Shown here: positions 8,872 through 17,995 of the stretch, one piece after another
Layout of the letters: each line of letters starts with the position of its first letter
Position numbering within the stretch: the first letter of the stretch is position 1
Assembly (NCBI GenBank): GCA_025370845.1
Contig: JAMXFF010000018.1
Coordinates: 40,860 to 104,859 of the forward strand
From: Laspinema palackyanum D2a
GTDB lineage: Bacteria > Cyanobacteriota > Cyanobacteriia > Cyanobacteriales > Laspinemataceae
Direction of reading: 5' to 3'
Length of the DNA: 64,000 nt
The notes under the pieces: generated by a model
The model's input: the letters and a program-made list of their open reading frames with translations, nothing else
The model's database searches: none
What the model was told of the DNA's origin: nothing
Position numbers and translations under genes: made by a program

Positions 8872-10185
8872 ATGTCAGCGATCGCCCAAACTTTATCCAG
8901 TATTCTTGGTTCCGACGGTGTTATTGAGTGGGATAGTCTGGATTCGCCTACTCAACAGCGTCTCCGTCGCGCTTTTCCGGAGTCTTCCCTGCCACATTGT
9001 ATTGCCTATCCCTCAACTCAAGCTCAATTCGCTGAGGCGATCGCCGCTATTGCTGCCAGTCGCTGTGCCTTTGTCCCTGCTGGGTCCTTGAGTAAAATCG
9101 ATTGGGGTGGGGTTCCCTCGGGGGTGCAAGTGATTCTGAGCACCGCACGTCTGAATCGCCTCATTGAACACGCTGTCAATGATTTAACGGTGACGATGGA
9201 AGCGGGGATGAGTTTAGCCTCGTTACAATCTATTCTCGCAGATGCGGGGCAGTTTTTGGCTTTAGATCCAGCTTATGGCGATCGCGCTACTTTGGGTGGA
9301 ATTGTTGCCACCGGGGATACTGGCAGTTGGCGACAACGGTATGGGGGAGTGCGCGATCAACTGTTGGGGGTTTCCTTCGTGCGATCGGATGGGGAGTTGG
9401 CGAAGGCAGGGGGTCGCGTTGTCAAGAATGTGGCGGGATATGACTTGATGAAATTATTCACCGGGTCTTACGGCACATTGGGGATGATTTGTCAAGTCAC
9501 ATTTCGAGTTTATCCGCAACCGGAGGCATCGGGTACGGTGATGTTGTCCGGGGATACGGGTGCGATCGCCTCTGCGAGTCAAACTTTACTGGGTTCGGCC
9601 CTCACGCCGACAGCAGCGGATTTGCTGTCCCCGGGATTGGTGAAGCAATTGGGGAGAGCAGAAGAGATGGGACTGCTGGTGCGCTTCCAAAGTGTAGCCG
9701 AAAGTGTGCAAGAACAATCGGCGCGGTTGATGGCGGTGGGGGAAGCGTTAGGATTAAAGGGGAGTTGTCATACCGATAAGGACGAGGCGGATTTATGGCA
9801 AGGATTGAGAGAACGAATGCAACCCGATGGCACAGAAGAGGCGATCGGCTGCAAAATAGGAGTACGTCCTACAGAAGCGGTGGCAGCTTTATCCAAATTT
9901 GCGGCACTTTCTGATGGCAGTGGGTTGGGTCAAATTCATCTTAGTAGTGGGTTGGGTTGGTTGCGGTTTCCAGAGGGGACGGTTACGGAGTCGGTTTTAT
10001 CGATGCGGCAATTCTGTCAATCTTCTGGGGGATTTTTGAGTGTGATGGTTGCACCGATTTCCGTTAAAAATCAGGTCGATGTTTGGGGGTATCAGGGAAA
10101 TGCTTTTGAGGTGATGAGAAAGATTAAGCAGCAGTTTGATTCCGGTAATATTTTAAGTCCTAATCGATTTATTGGGGGAATTTAA
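8872..10185 (+). CDS. glcE: Glycolate oxidase FAD-binding subunit GlcE-like
   Basis: This 437-residue FAD-linked oxidase subunit belongs to the GlcE family. The FAD_binding_4 domain (about residues 45-210) contains PAGSLSKIDWGG, DPAYGDRATLGGIVATGDTG and KNVAGYDLMKLFTGSYGTLG. The shorter, more variable C-terminal domain ends DSGNILSPNRFIGG, the usual ending of this superfamily. With GlcD and GlcF it oxidises photorespiratory glycolate to glyoxylate and passes electrons to the quinone pool. GlcF follows after a repeat-filled gap of about 350 bp. The GlcD subunit is not in this window, so it must be elsewhere or replaced. The start ATG at 8872 is divergent from holB. Confidence 0.9.
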   Translation: MSAIAQTLSSILGSDGVIEWDSLDSPTQQRLRRAFPESSLPHCIAYPSTQAQFAEAIAAIAASRCAFVPAGSLSKIDWGGVPSGVQVILSTARLNRLIEHAVNDLTVTMEAGMSLASLQSILADAGQFLALDPAYGDRATLGGIVATGDTGSWRQRYGGVRDQLLGVSFVRSDGELAKAGGRVVKNVAGYDLMKLFTGSYGTLGMICQVTFRVYPQPEASGTVMLSGDTGAIASASQTLLGSALTPTAADLLSPGLVKQLGRAEEMGLLVRFQSVAESVQEQSARLMAVGEALGLKGSCHTDKDEADLWQGLRERMQPDGTEEAIGCKIGVRPTEAVAALSKFAALSDGSGLGQIHLSSGLGWLRFPEGTVTESVLSMRQFCQSSGGFLSVMVAPISVKNQVDVWGYQGNAFEVMRKIKQQFDSGNILSPNRFIGGI

Positions 10186-10209
10186 TTATTATTTAGCTGT
10201 CAGTCCCCC

Positions 10210-10335
10210 GTTTGTAGTAACGACTTTAGTCGTTTCCGGGTTAGTCGTAAGTTGGGGTTAAAATGAGACTTTGTTTGTAGTAACGACTTTAGTCGTTTCC
10301 GGGTTAGTCGTAAGTTGGGGTTAAAATGAGACTTT
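10210..10335. repeat. 63-bp tandem duplication carrying inverted repeat units
   Basis: Two 63-bp copies (10210-10272 and 10273-10335) are adjacent. Each starts GTTTGTAGTAACGACTTTAG and ends GTTAAAATGAGACTT. The first 30 bases are the reverse complement of the 31-bp unit that follows at 10359-10511, so the two blocks face each other. Confidence 0.9.
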
Positions 10336-10358
10336 TGAATTGATGAAGAGGGAAAGAG

Positions 10359-10511
10359 AACGACTGAAGTCGTTACTACGAACTAAGAGAACGACTGAAG
10401 TCGTTACTACGAACTAAGAGAACGACTGAAGTCGTTACTACGAACTAAGATAACGACTGAAGTCGTTACTACGAACTTGGACAAGAGAACGACTGAAGTC
10501 GTTACTACGAA
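10359..10511. repeat. Tandem 31-bp repeat array between glcE and glcF
   Basis: Five copies of AACGACTGAAGTCGTTACTA followed by CGAACT begin at 10359, 10390, 10421, 10452 and 10488 (periods 31, 31, 31 and 36). It is the same unit as at the left edge of the window. The last copy ends about 20 bases before the likely glcF start. Confidence 0.92.
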
Positions 10512-10533
10512 CTTTGGAGAATCTATTGAGTTG

Positions 10534-11934
10534 ATGAATATGAAACCTGTGGAATCTACTATTGCGGCTAAATCTAGTAACTTTTTGGGTCAAAATCCCC
10601 ATTTGAATGAGTTAAGCGAGTCGGAAGGGTTGCCTGGATTTGATGCTCAACATCCACCGGATCCGAAACTGATTGATACTTGTGTTCATTGTGGATTTTG
10701 TTTGTCTACTTGTCCGAGTTATCGGGTGATTGGCAAGGAAATGGATTCGCCGCGAGGACGGATTTATTTAATGGATGCGATCGCCACTGGGGAAGCACCT
10801 CTGGCAGAGGGAACGGTAGAGCATTTTGATACTTGTTTGGGATGTTTAGCTTGTGTCAGCACTTGTCCCTCGGGGGTGCAATATGATAAATTGCTGGCGG
10901 CGACTCGTCCTCAAGTTGAGCGGAATTATGAACGGTCCCTAGGCGATCGCATAATTCGCAGTCTCATTTTTAATTTATTCCCCTATCCCAACCGTCTGCG
11001 TCCTTTATTGGTTCCGCTTTATGTTTACCAAAAGTTAGGAATTCCCAAATTAGTGCGTCAGACGGGATTATTAAAGAAACTCTCCCCACGATTGGCGGCA
11101 ATGGAGTCAATTTTACCCAATATTACCGGGGAGTTCTTCAAGGGGAACTATCCCGATGTGATTCCGGCACAAGGGGAGAAACGGTATCGAGTGGGGATGT
11201 TACTCGGTTGTGTACAGCGGTTATTTTTTAATCCGGTGAATGAGGCAACGGTGCGGGTTTTAACCGCCAATGGCTGTGAGGTGGTGATTCCGAAAGGACA
11301 AGGCTGTTGTGCTGCCTTGCCTGCACACCAAGGACAAGAAGAACAGGCACAGGCGATCGCCCGTCAGATGATTGATAGCTTTGAAGGCACTGAGGTTGAT
11401 TTTATCATAATTAATGCGGCAGGATGTGGTCATACGCTCAAAGAATATGGTCACATTCTCCAGGATGACCCGAATTATCGCGACAAAGCACAAGCCTTTG
11501 CAAATCAGGTGAAAGATATCCAAGAATTCTTGGCAATGGTGGGATTAACGGCTAAACTTTCACCTTTAACGGAAGGGAAATTAACCGTGGTGTATCAGGA
11601 TGCTTGTCATCTCTTACATGGTCAAAAAATTAGTCAGCAACCGCGCCAGATTCTCAAACAAATTCCGGGGGTGGAACTGAAAGAACCGCTTGATGCGGCG
11701 TTATGTTGTGGCAGTGCGGGGGTTTATAATATGCTACAGCCGGAGGTATCCGAAGAGTTGGGTCAGCAAAAAGTGGAGAACTTGCTGAATACAGGTGCGG
11801 AGTTAATTGCCTCTCCTAATCCGGGTTGTGCGTTGCAAATTCAAAAGCATTTGCAGTTAGCGGGAAAAGATATCCCGCTGATGCACCCGATGGAATTATT
11901 AGATTTATCAATTCGGGGGGTGCGGTTGAAATAG
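10534..11934 (+). CDS. glcF: Glycolate oxidase iron-sulfur subunit GlcF
   Basis: The 466-residue iron-sulfur subunit transfers electrons from glycolate oxidation. Two [4Fe-4S] ferredoxin motifs are present, CVHCGFCLSTCP and CLGCLACVSTCP. Two CCG domains follow, with GCVQRLFF, GQGCCAALPAHQGQ, DACHLLHGQ and CCGSAGVYNML. Length and order match GlcF and related heterodisulfide-reductase-like proteins. I place the start at ATG 10534 (another Met is two codons on), preceded by GGAGA at 10516-10520. An upstream in-frame TTG at 10477 would make the protein begin inside the tandem repeat (residues such as TTEVVTT) and is unlikely. The gene is paired with glcE, with GlcD missing from the window. A 13-bp perfect inverted repeat lies just after the stop. 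Confidence 0.92.
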   Translation: MNMKPVESTIAAKSSNFLGQNPHLNELSESEGLPGFDAQHPPDPKLIDTCVHCGFCLSTCPSYRVIGKEMDSPRGRIYLMDAIATGEAPLAEGTVEHFDTCLGCLACVSTCPSGVQYDKLLAATRPQVERNYERSLGDRIIRSLIFNLFPYPNRLRPLLVPLYVYQKLGIPKLVRQTGLLKKLSPRLAAMESILPNITGEFFKGNYPDVIPAQGEKRYRVGMLLGCVQRLFFNPVNEATVRVLTANGCEVVIPKGQGCCAALPAHQGQEEQAQAIARQMIDSFEGTEVDFIIINAAGCGHTLKEYGHILQDDPNYRDKAQAFANQVKDIQEFLAMVGLTAKLSPLTEGKLTVVYQDACHLLHGQKISQQPRQILKQIPGVELKEPLDAALCCGSAGVYNMLQPEVSEELGQQKVENLLNTGAELIASPNPGCALQIQKHLQLAGKDIPLMHPMELLDLSIRGVRLK

Positions 11935-11941
11935 GGGTGGG

Positions 11942-11997
11942 GGTGCGTCAGAATTTGGATCTCCTGATGGTAGGAATGAGTGAGATTCTGACGCACC
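11942..11997. repeat. 13-bp inverted repeat after glcF
   Basis: The arms GGTGCGTCAGAAT and ATTCTGACGCACC match perfectly across a 30-base loop. The structure starts 7 bases after the glcF stop. It has only TTT behind it, so it may be a weak terminator, an mRNA 3'-end stabiliser or a dispersed repeat. Confidence 0.7.
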
Positions 11998-12066
11998 TTT
12001 GACGGCTAAAAAACCAGCACACTGATTAAGAGTAGACACATTTTCGATGGGGTTGGGGAAATCGGG

Positions 12067-12633
12067 TTAAGTCAAGTCTTGGATCAGTCTTTCCAACTCG
12101 TTGCGGAGTTGGCGGGTATTGGGGTTGGCGGGTTCGATTTCCAGGGACTTATCAAAGGCGAGGAGGGCTTGTTGGAGCAGGGGAACGGCTTGGTTGGGAT
12201 TGGGTTTTTCTGCCGCAAACCGGATGAGGGACCCGCCAAACTTCAGCCAGCCACTGGCTTCGGTTCTGTCTCCCCAGTTGCCATCGCCGGTGAGGGCACG
12301 GCGACAAGAGTCTACGGCGTCTTGATAGCGATCGAGTTCCAGAAGGGCCATGCAGCGATGGGTTAATGCCAGGGAATAGTCAGGTTTGAGGGTAATGGCT
12401 CGATCGCAAGCGGCGATCGCCTCGCTGAAGCGCTGTTGCTCAACGAGATTGCTACATTCGTTTCCCCAAGCGTTATAGGTGTTTTCTGGGGCTTGGGCGA
12501 TTTCAGCCGTGGCATTCACCGCTACCTCAAAGTCCAGTTTTGAATCAGCGGCAGTGGCTGCTAAGACTGGCATTTTCAGACAGAGGCAGGCTGCTACCGT
12601 GAGGAGTCCAGATCCAATAAGAGTCGGTTTCAT
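12067..12633 (-). CDS. Exported TPR-repeat protein
   Basis: The 188-residue protein starts with a signal peptide (basic KPT, hydrophobic core to about residue 24, Ala-rich cleavage region VLAATAA). Tetratricopeptide repeats follow: one around WGNECSNLVEQQRFSEAIAA, a second around ALTHRCMALLELDRYQDAVD, and a degenerate third near the C-terminus (ALLAFDKSLEIEPANPNTRQ). It is therefore predicted to act in the periplasm or thylakoid lumen as a protein-protein adaptor. No partner is evident from the neighbours, and no specific family is recognised. It is single, with the glcF terminator region behind it and a repeat-bearing spacer in front. Confidence 0.75.
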   Translation of the reverse strand: MKPTLIGSGLLTVAACLCLKMPVLAATAADSKLDFEVAVNATAEIAQAPENTYNAWGNECSNLVEQQRFSEAIAACDRAITLKPDYSLALTHRCMALLELDRYQDAVDSCRRALTGDGNWGDRTEASGWLKFGGSLIRFAAEKPNPNQAVPLLQQALLAFDKSLEIEPANPNTRQLRNELERLIQDLT

Positions 12634-13100
12634 TGTTACGATTTGTGAACGGAGGAGTTTACTTTGACTATGAAACCATACCTGTTACCTAAAATGTCAA
12701 GTTTAATGATAAGATTTTAGCCGATTTTTCTCTGATTAGACAAAGTTATAGGCAGCGGTGAGGATCACTTATATAGCGCCTCTAAATCATGGTGACCCTC
12801 AAAGTTAAGGAGTGGGAGCATCTTGCTCCCTTTTATTGAGAGGCGCACTCTTAAAATGGCCCAATTTTGGCAAGGTCATCCAGTCAGTAGGGGCTAAACC
12901 GGAATGGCCTCGACTCAGGATCGGGTGGCATTTCCCCCGATCCTGGACCCTGAACGGAAAAAATAACGACTGTATCAGTCGCTATTGCGTTGAGTGAGAT
13001 AAAAAAGTTTCGCTCGCCCAGTAAACCGAAGCGGACCTCAGTGGCGATCGCGCTGTCAAAAAATCAGGTGAGGAATCAGCAAGATTCGCCTGGGAATAGC
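12634..13100. other. Repeat-bearing spacer
   Basis: No gene is supported. Two hairpins are visible: GGGAGCA-TCT-TGCTCCC followed by TTTTATT at 12814-12837, and a wider GCGCCTCT / AGAGGCGC pair around it at about 12777-12846. A CGACTG-TAT-CAGTCG hairpin lies near 12967-12981. The short reading frame at 12812-12997 runs through the first hairpin and has no ribosome site. These look like dispersed palindromic repeats rather than gene parts. Confidence 0.5.
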
Positions 13101-13301
13101 TTACGCACTCACTTTTAGCCATCCGCGACGGACCGCATAAAACAAGCGATGAACGAGCAACGCATCTTCCCGACTCAGAGCGTTATTGAGTAACGCAACC
13201 TGAAGGCGATGCTGTTCGATCGCGGTTAGTTTCCCGGAAAACCAGGCTTGGGCGAACAGATCAGTGAGGTTATCTTCCAGATTCAGAGTAGGTGCTGGCA
13301 T
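13101..13301 (-). CDS. Small conserved cyanobacterial protein
   Basis: This 66-residue helical protein is of a type I recall seeing in many cyanobacteria next to unrelated genes. It is acidic at the N-terminus (LNLEDNLTDLFAQAWFSGKL), with the helix-turn-helix-like run ALLNNALSREDALLVHRLFY and the basic end AVRRGWLKVSA. No signal peptide or membrane segment is present. The protein-like composition and single ATG support a real gene, although the ribosome site is weak. Function is unknown. It lies alone between two repeat-bearing spacers. Confidence 0.65.
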   Translation of the reverse strand: MPAPTLNLEDNLTDLFAQAWFSGKLTAIEQHRLQVALLNNALSREDALLVHRLFYAVRRGWLKVSA

Positions 13302-13489
13302 AAGTTCGGATTCAACTCGACTGCGGTTCTAGTTTGCAGCACCGGGTGCAAGTGAGCGGTGATTTGAGTATTACTTCCCCCGTGGATTAATCACCGTCAC
13401 TTGTGATTCAAATCGCAGCACATTGCGATCGCCTGTAGAGGCGGGGTGGATTCTCAAAATCTGCGTAAGTCCTTATCCAGTGTTGTTTT

Positions 13490-13735
13490 TAGTCGGATTT
13501 ATCTGACATCTTGCACCAGGCAACACCCGGCGGGGGATAAATCAAGCGCCTAACAGCTCAAGTCGGTTGAAACCGACTGAAAGTCTTATGCGATGGTGTT
13601 TTTAGTCGGTTTTTAACCGACTTTAGCTATGAGGCCGCCAATCGATTTATCCCCCGCCGGTGTTGAGAATGGTGCAAGATCTCAGATTTATCCGACTTGA
13701 GCTGTTAGGCCGCCAATCGTTTGAACCCCCGCCGG
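13490..13735. repeat. Nested palindromic elements downstream of murD
   Basis: An inner element at 13521-13665 has near-perfect 22-bp terminal inverted repeats (CAACACC, then CGGCGGGGGATAAATC, and the complement). Its body carries AAGTCGGTTGAAACCGACT and TTTTAGTCGG palindromes. On both sides lie the halves of an outer element, ATCTTGCACCA on the left and TGGTGCAAGAT on the right. Continuing outward are AGTCGGATTTATCTGA and TCAGATTTATCCGACT. An uninterrupted version of the outer hairpin is at 60811-60835. The right end stops about 10 bases from the murD stop codon. Confidence 0.8.
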
Positions 13736-13745
13736 TCCTCCTTGC

Positions 13746-15122
13746 TCACTCTGGCAGCATTTCCAAACAGAGTTGACGGAAATGATCCCCGCGTTGCTCA
13801 AAATTTTGATATTGATCAAAACTGGCACAAGCGGGAGACAACAGGACCACCTGTGCCTCCAGTTCTTCCGCTAATTCGGCCCCCCGAATTACCGCCCGTT
13901 CCATGCCATAGACAATTTCATAGCGCTCATTCCCCACTTGTTCTAAGCGTTTGGCAAAGGCATCGGCAGCATCGCCAATCAGCAGCACTTGGGCAACTTT
14001 CGCCTCAATGGTTTGCAACCAACCCGTATCATCCCCTTCTTTCGCTTCACCGCCAGCAATTAGAATCACCGGCGCAGCAACGGAGGCTAATCCCACTTGT
14101 GCCGCATCGTAGTTGGTGGCTTTACTATCATTAATAAAGTCAATTCCATGCCAAGTGCGAATCAGTTCCAAACGGTGAGCAACACCGGGGAAGTTGGCAA
14201 CAGCATCGGCGATCGCCGCTTTATCAATTCCCGCCAATCGCGCCACACCCACGGCCATTAACAGATTCGTCAGGTTATGTTCCCCGGGCATTTTTAATGC
14301 ATCAACTGGGACGATCGCCTCGCCCATTGCCACCGCCCAACCGTCTTCAATATAGACGCCTTTATCAGGATTTCCTAATAACTCACTTTTGCCTTTAATG
14401 CTCGTCCAGCAGGCATTCGGCCAGCGATCGCTTAAACTTTTTCTTAAGTAAGGGTCATCCCCATTTAAAACTTTTTGCTCAGAGCGTTCCAACAGAGACG
14501 CCTTAATATTAAAATAATTTTCTAACGTACCATGACGGCTCAAATGATCCGGCGTAAAGGTCGTCCAAACCCCAATTTGCGGCGCTACAGTTTCTGATGC
14601 CTCCACTTGATAGCTACTAATTTCCGCAATCACCCAATCGGGATACTGGGGGGTTGCCGGGTCCGAGTCAAATCCTTTTAATGCCAACTCCGTCGCTGCA
14701 TATCCGATATTGCCACAAGCCGGTGCATTCAATCCGGCAGCTTGAAAAATTGCGGCAATTAAAGCGGTAGTCGTCGTTTTCCCATTGGTTCCCGTAATCC
14801 CCACCCAGGGACAAGCGTTGAGATTGCGCCAAGCTAATTCCATTTCCCCCAGGGTGGTAATTCCCATTTGCCGCGCCTTCACCAAGGCGGGAAGATCCCA
14901 GGGAACTCCAGGACTGACGACCACCCAATCTAAAGACTTCTCCGGTTCAAAGGACTGATTTAGATGTACATTGATGCCATCAGCAGCCAACAGTTGTTGT
15001 TGTTGTCGCAAGGAGTCATTGTCTGAGCGATCGCTCAAGGTGACATCCCATCCTTGCTTTTTTAATAACCGCGCTGCGGCAACCCCTGACCGTCCTAGTC
15101 CAATGATATGAGCCTTTGGCAT
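13746..15122 (-). CDS. murD: UDP-N-acetylmuramoylalanine--D-glutamate ligase MurD
   Basis: MurD adds D-glutamate to UDP-MurNAc-L-Ala in the cytoplasmic phase of peptidoglycan synthesis. The 458-residue product has the usual three domains. The N-terminal Rossmann-type domain begins [17 protein letters not shown]. The central ATPase carries GTNGKTTTT (111-119), and the C-terminal ligase domain holds [16 protein letters not shown] and [12 protein letters not shown]. These are the diagnostic Mur ligase motifs. The start is ATG 15122. The gene stands between two palindromic repeat elements, one 10 bases beyond its stop and the other about 130 bases upstream of its start, and is otherwise unlinked to cell-wall genes. 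Confidence 0.97.
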   Translation of the reverse strand: MPKAHIIGLGRSGVAAARLLKKQGWDVTLSDRSDNDSLRQQQQLLAADGINVHLNQSFEPEKSLDWVVVSPGVPWDLPALVKARQMGITTLGEMELAWRNLNACPWVGITGTNGKTTTTALIAAIFQAAGLNAPACGNIGYAATELALKGFDSDPATPQYPDWVIAEISSYQVEASETVAPQIGVWTTFTPDHLSRHGTLENYFNIKASLLERSEQKVLNGDDPYLRKSLSDRWPNACWTSIKGKSELLGNPDKGVYIEDGWAVAMGEAIVPVDALKMPGEHNLTNLLMAVGVARLAGIDKAAIADAVANFPGVAHRLELIRTWHGIDFINDSKATNYDAAQVGLASVAAPVILIAGGEAKEGDDTGWLQTIEAKVAQVLLIGDAADAFAKRLEQVGNERYEIVYGMERAVIRGAELAEELEAQVVLLSPACASFDQYQNFEQRGDHFRQLCLEMLPE

Positions 15123-15253
15123 ACTTTTATGGATCGCATTTTTTCAAAGTCTAACCTTCATCTTACCGTTTGTTGCTCCGTCTAACGGGGGTTTTCTCTG
15201 CAAAAAGATTTCAGGCAATAACCAGCAGGGGTTTTAACCCCCAGCTCAGAGTG

Positions 15254-15465
15254 GCAACAACCGGCGGGGGTTAAAACCCCCGCCTAACAGCTAAAGTCGT
15301 CTAAAGACGACTGAAAACACCACTGTATCAGACTTGCAGTCGGTTAAAAACCGACTCGCAGCTCTTAGGCGGGGGATAATCAAGTCTTATCCCTTGGTGT
15401 TTTTAGTCGGTTTTCAACCGACTTGATTCTGTTAGGCGGGGGATTTATCCCCCGCCGGTTGTTGC
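15254..15465. repeat. Palindromic element abutting the glyS stop codon
   Basis: A 212-bp element is bounded by GCAACAACCGGCGGGGG and its near complement CCCCCGCCGGTTGTTGC. Internal hairpins include AAGTCGTCTAAAGACGACT and AGTCGGTTAAAAACCGACT. Its last base is the first base of the glyS stop triplet (15465-15467). A shorter partial copy precedes it at about 15222-15245. It belongs to the same family as the elements at 13490, 40568 and 60700. Confidence 0.85.
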
Positions 15466-17627
15466 TATTGGGGCTTGACAATCGGACCGAAATCCGCTAA
15501 AACCCGAGCGTGATTTCGCAGTAAACCAATGGAGTTGAGGCGGTTGCGCCGGATTTCTGGATCCGGATCCATCACCAGTACGCTGTCCTCCCCATCAAAA
15601 AACTGACTGACGATTGGGGTAATTTCTGCTAAAGCATCCACCAACTGCTGATAGTTGCGCTGCGATCGCGCCGCTTGAGTCGTCGGCATTAACCGGATCA
15701 AAGCATCATAAAACCCTTGTTCTGAGGACTTTTGGAACAATTCCGGTTTCAGCACTTGACTCGGATCTAAAACCGTCGTCTCCAAATCCCCCTGTTTCGC
15801 CAATCTTGCAGACCGATTCACGGTTTCATAGATAGTATCTAATCTGCCATTATTACGAATGGATTGGAGAAATAAAGCCCGATCGCGAACATCCAACACA
15901 TCCTCTAAAGCGCGTTGGCTATATTCCTGGTCCTCTTCCCCCAGAACCGCATTCACCAAGTCATAATCAATCCCCCGTTCCTCTTGCAACAACGTCCGAA
16001 TTCGTTGTAAGAAAAACTCCTGTAATTGCCCCAGCAACTCCGGGGAGGTTTTCGGATGGGTTGCCGTAAATTCAGCCGCAATCCTCTTGAGTAATTCCCC
16101 TAAGTTTAAGGGTAAATTCGCCGTCCAAGTTAGATTAATCACCGCATTGGCAGCCCGTCGCAAAGCAAAGGGGTCCGATGAACCTGTGGGAATCATCCCC
16201 AAGCCAAAAATACTGACTAAGGTATCTAATTTGTCCGCTAATCCCACCACTTGACCCACGGGAGTTTCCGGTAATTTATCTCCGGCATTCCGGGGTAAAT
16301 AATGTTCATAAATAGCAGTAGCGACGGCTTCCGATTCCCCACAGGCCCGGGCATATTTTTCGCCCATGACTCCTTGGAGTTCCGGGAATTCATAGACCAT
16401 TTGCGTGACTAAATCGGCTTTGCAAAGTAAGGTGGCCCGAGCAATTTCTTCTTTTTGTTCGCCTTGAATGGGCAATTGGTCCGTAATCAATGCGGCCACT
16501 TGACAGAGGCGATCGACCTTCTGGCGCATTGAGCCTAAAGCTTCCTGGAATGTGACTTCTTCTAATTTAGGCAGGTACGCTTCTAGGGGTTTGGCCCGGT
16601 CGGTTTCATAGAAAAATTGACCATCGGCTAATCGGGCGCGAATGACTCGTTCATTTCCGAGCCCAATTAGGTCTGATTTGGCCGGATCACCATTAGAAAT
16701 GGTGATAAAATAAGGGAGAAGTTCGGGAGTTTTCCCGGAGGTTTCTGCGGATTTTAAAACAGGGAAATACCGCTGATGGCTGACCATGACTGTGGTAATG
16801 ACTTCGGCGGGTAAAATGAGAAATTCTTCATCAAATTTACCTAAAACTGCGGTCGGCCATTCCACTAAGTTGGTGACTTCTTGGAGTAAATCTGGGGAAA
16901 TTTCGGCAGTTCCACCGACTTTTGCTGCTGTTGCTTTGACTTGCTCTTGAATGATGGATTGACGGCGGTCCGGATCTACGGAAACAAAGGCCTTTTCTAG
17001 GGATTTGACGTAATCTGAGGCGGTGGCAATTTCTACGGGTTGGGGATGTAAGACGCGATGACCCGAGGAAATGCGATCGCTGGTGAGACTTTCGGACCCG
17101 TTGTCCAGTTGAATGGGCAAAATATCCTGGTCAAATAATGCCACCAACCAACGCAAGGGGCGAGAAAACCGCATTTCGCCATTCCCCCAGCGCATGAGGC
17201 GTTTGCCTTCGAGTTTGCTAATCCATTGCGGGATCAGTTCCTGGAGAATGTCCGTGGTGAGACGTCCGGTGATGGTTTTCCGCAGGAAGACAAAATCCCC
17301 TTTATCCGTGGGGCGAATTTCTAAGGCATCGAGTTCGACGCCTTGTTTTTTGGCAAATCCTTCCGCAGCTTTGGTGGGTTTGCCGTCTTTATAGGCAGCG
17401 GAGGCGGGAGGGCCTTTAATTTCTTCCTCGCGATCGCCTTGTTGAACCGGCAACCCTTCTATCACCACCGCTAATCGGCGAGGCGTGCCATATACATGAA
17501 CTCCGTCATTTGTCAAGAAATTTTCAGCCAAGGAGTCGGGAATGCGCGATCGCCACTGGGTAATCGCGCTATCGAGAAATCCTGCGGGTAATTCTTCTGT
17601 ACCGACTTCTAATAGAAAGGTAGCCAT
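15465..17627 (-). CDS. glyS: Glycyl-tRNA synthetase beta subunit
   Basis: The 720-residue protein is the beta chain of the bacterial alpha2beta2 glycyl-tRNA synthetase, needed for tRNA-Gly recognition. It begins [20 protein letters not shown], the family signature, and has the HD-like segment [17 protein letters not shown] followed by [13 protein letters not shown]-terminal anticodon-binding/DALR-like part covers about 580-690. Length is typical. The alpha subunit glyQ is not adjacent, which is usual in cyanobacteria. The stop codon coincides with the end of a palindromic element, so the natural 3' untranslated region has been replaced or displaced by that repeat. Confidence 0.97.
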   Translation of the reverse strand: MATFLLEVGTEELPAGFLDSAITQWRSRIPDSLAENFLTNDGVHVYGTPRRLAVVIEGLPVQQGDREEEIKGPPASAAYKDGKPTKAAEGFAKKQGVELDALEIRPTDKGDFVFLRKTITGRLTTDILQELIPQWISKLEGKRLMRWGNGEMRFSRPLRWLVALFDQDILPIQLDNGSESLTSDRISSGHRVLHPQPVEIATASDYVKSLEKAFVSVDPDRRQSIIQEQVKATAAKVGGTAEISPDLLQEVTNLVEWPTAVLGKFDEEFLILPAEVITTVMVSHQRYFPVLKSAETSGKTPELLPYFITISNGDPAKSDLIGLGNERVIRARLADGQFFYETDRAKPLEAYLPKLEEVTFQEALGSMRQKVDRLCQVAALITDQLPIQGEQKEEIARATLLCKADLVTQMVYEFPELQGVMGEKYARACGESEAVATAIYEHYLPRNAGDKLPETPVGQVVGLADKLDTLVSIFGLGMIPTGSSDPFALRRAANAVINLTWTANLPLNLGELLKRIAAEFTATHPKTSPELLGQLQEFFLQRIRTLLQEERGIDYDLVNAVLGEEDQEYSQRALEDVLDVRDRALFLQSIRNNGRLDTIYETVNRSARLAKQGDLETTVLDPSQVLKPELFQKSSEQGFYDALIRLMPTTQAARSQRNYQQLVDALAEITPIVSQFFDGEDSVLVMDPDPEIRRNRLNSIGLLRNHARVLADFGPIVKPQ

Positions 17628-17995
17628 ATCGGATCGTACTCTAAAGGACTAGAGGGTGATTGTGCTTTCCAACTGAAGCCAACAGCCAACCCCATTGAAC
17701 AACTCTTTCCAGAATACGCCAAGAAAGTCCCGGGATTCTACCCGCCTCTCCCACTTTACTCCGGATCCCCTTCAAAGGGGTTATGGAGTGAAATCCGTAG
17801 AAAGGCTGTTTTTTTCTACCCCACTTCCCGGATTGAAAATGTTATTGTAGAACAGATTGTCCCAACCGTAGCGATTTTTAAACCCAATCAGCGATCAATC
17901 AGAGATGCTCAAAGCGGGAAGTTTTTAAAATCCCAGGAATCAGCAGGGTTTTTCTAAAAGCGAATCCGGTTAAATTAGAAAAGACAAACGGTTCT
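17628..17995. other. Divergent promoter spacer between glyS and histidine kinase
   Basis: This 368-bp spacer must hold the promoters of both divergent genes. A hairpin-like region ACTCCGG-ATCCCCTT-CAA-AGGGG-TTATGGAGT is visible near 17759-17791. No small gene or RNA family is recognised. Confidence 0.4.

Noticed and set aside
10477-10533. TTG start giving GlcF a 19-residue N-terminal extension
   Set aside because: The extension is translated tandem repeat DNA; GGAGA plus ATG 10534 is a better start.
12812-12997. 61-residue frame in the repeat-bearing spacer
   Set aside because: It runs through a palindromic repeat and lacks a start signal.
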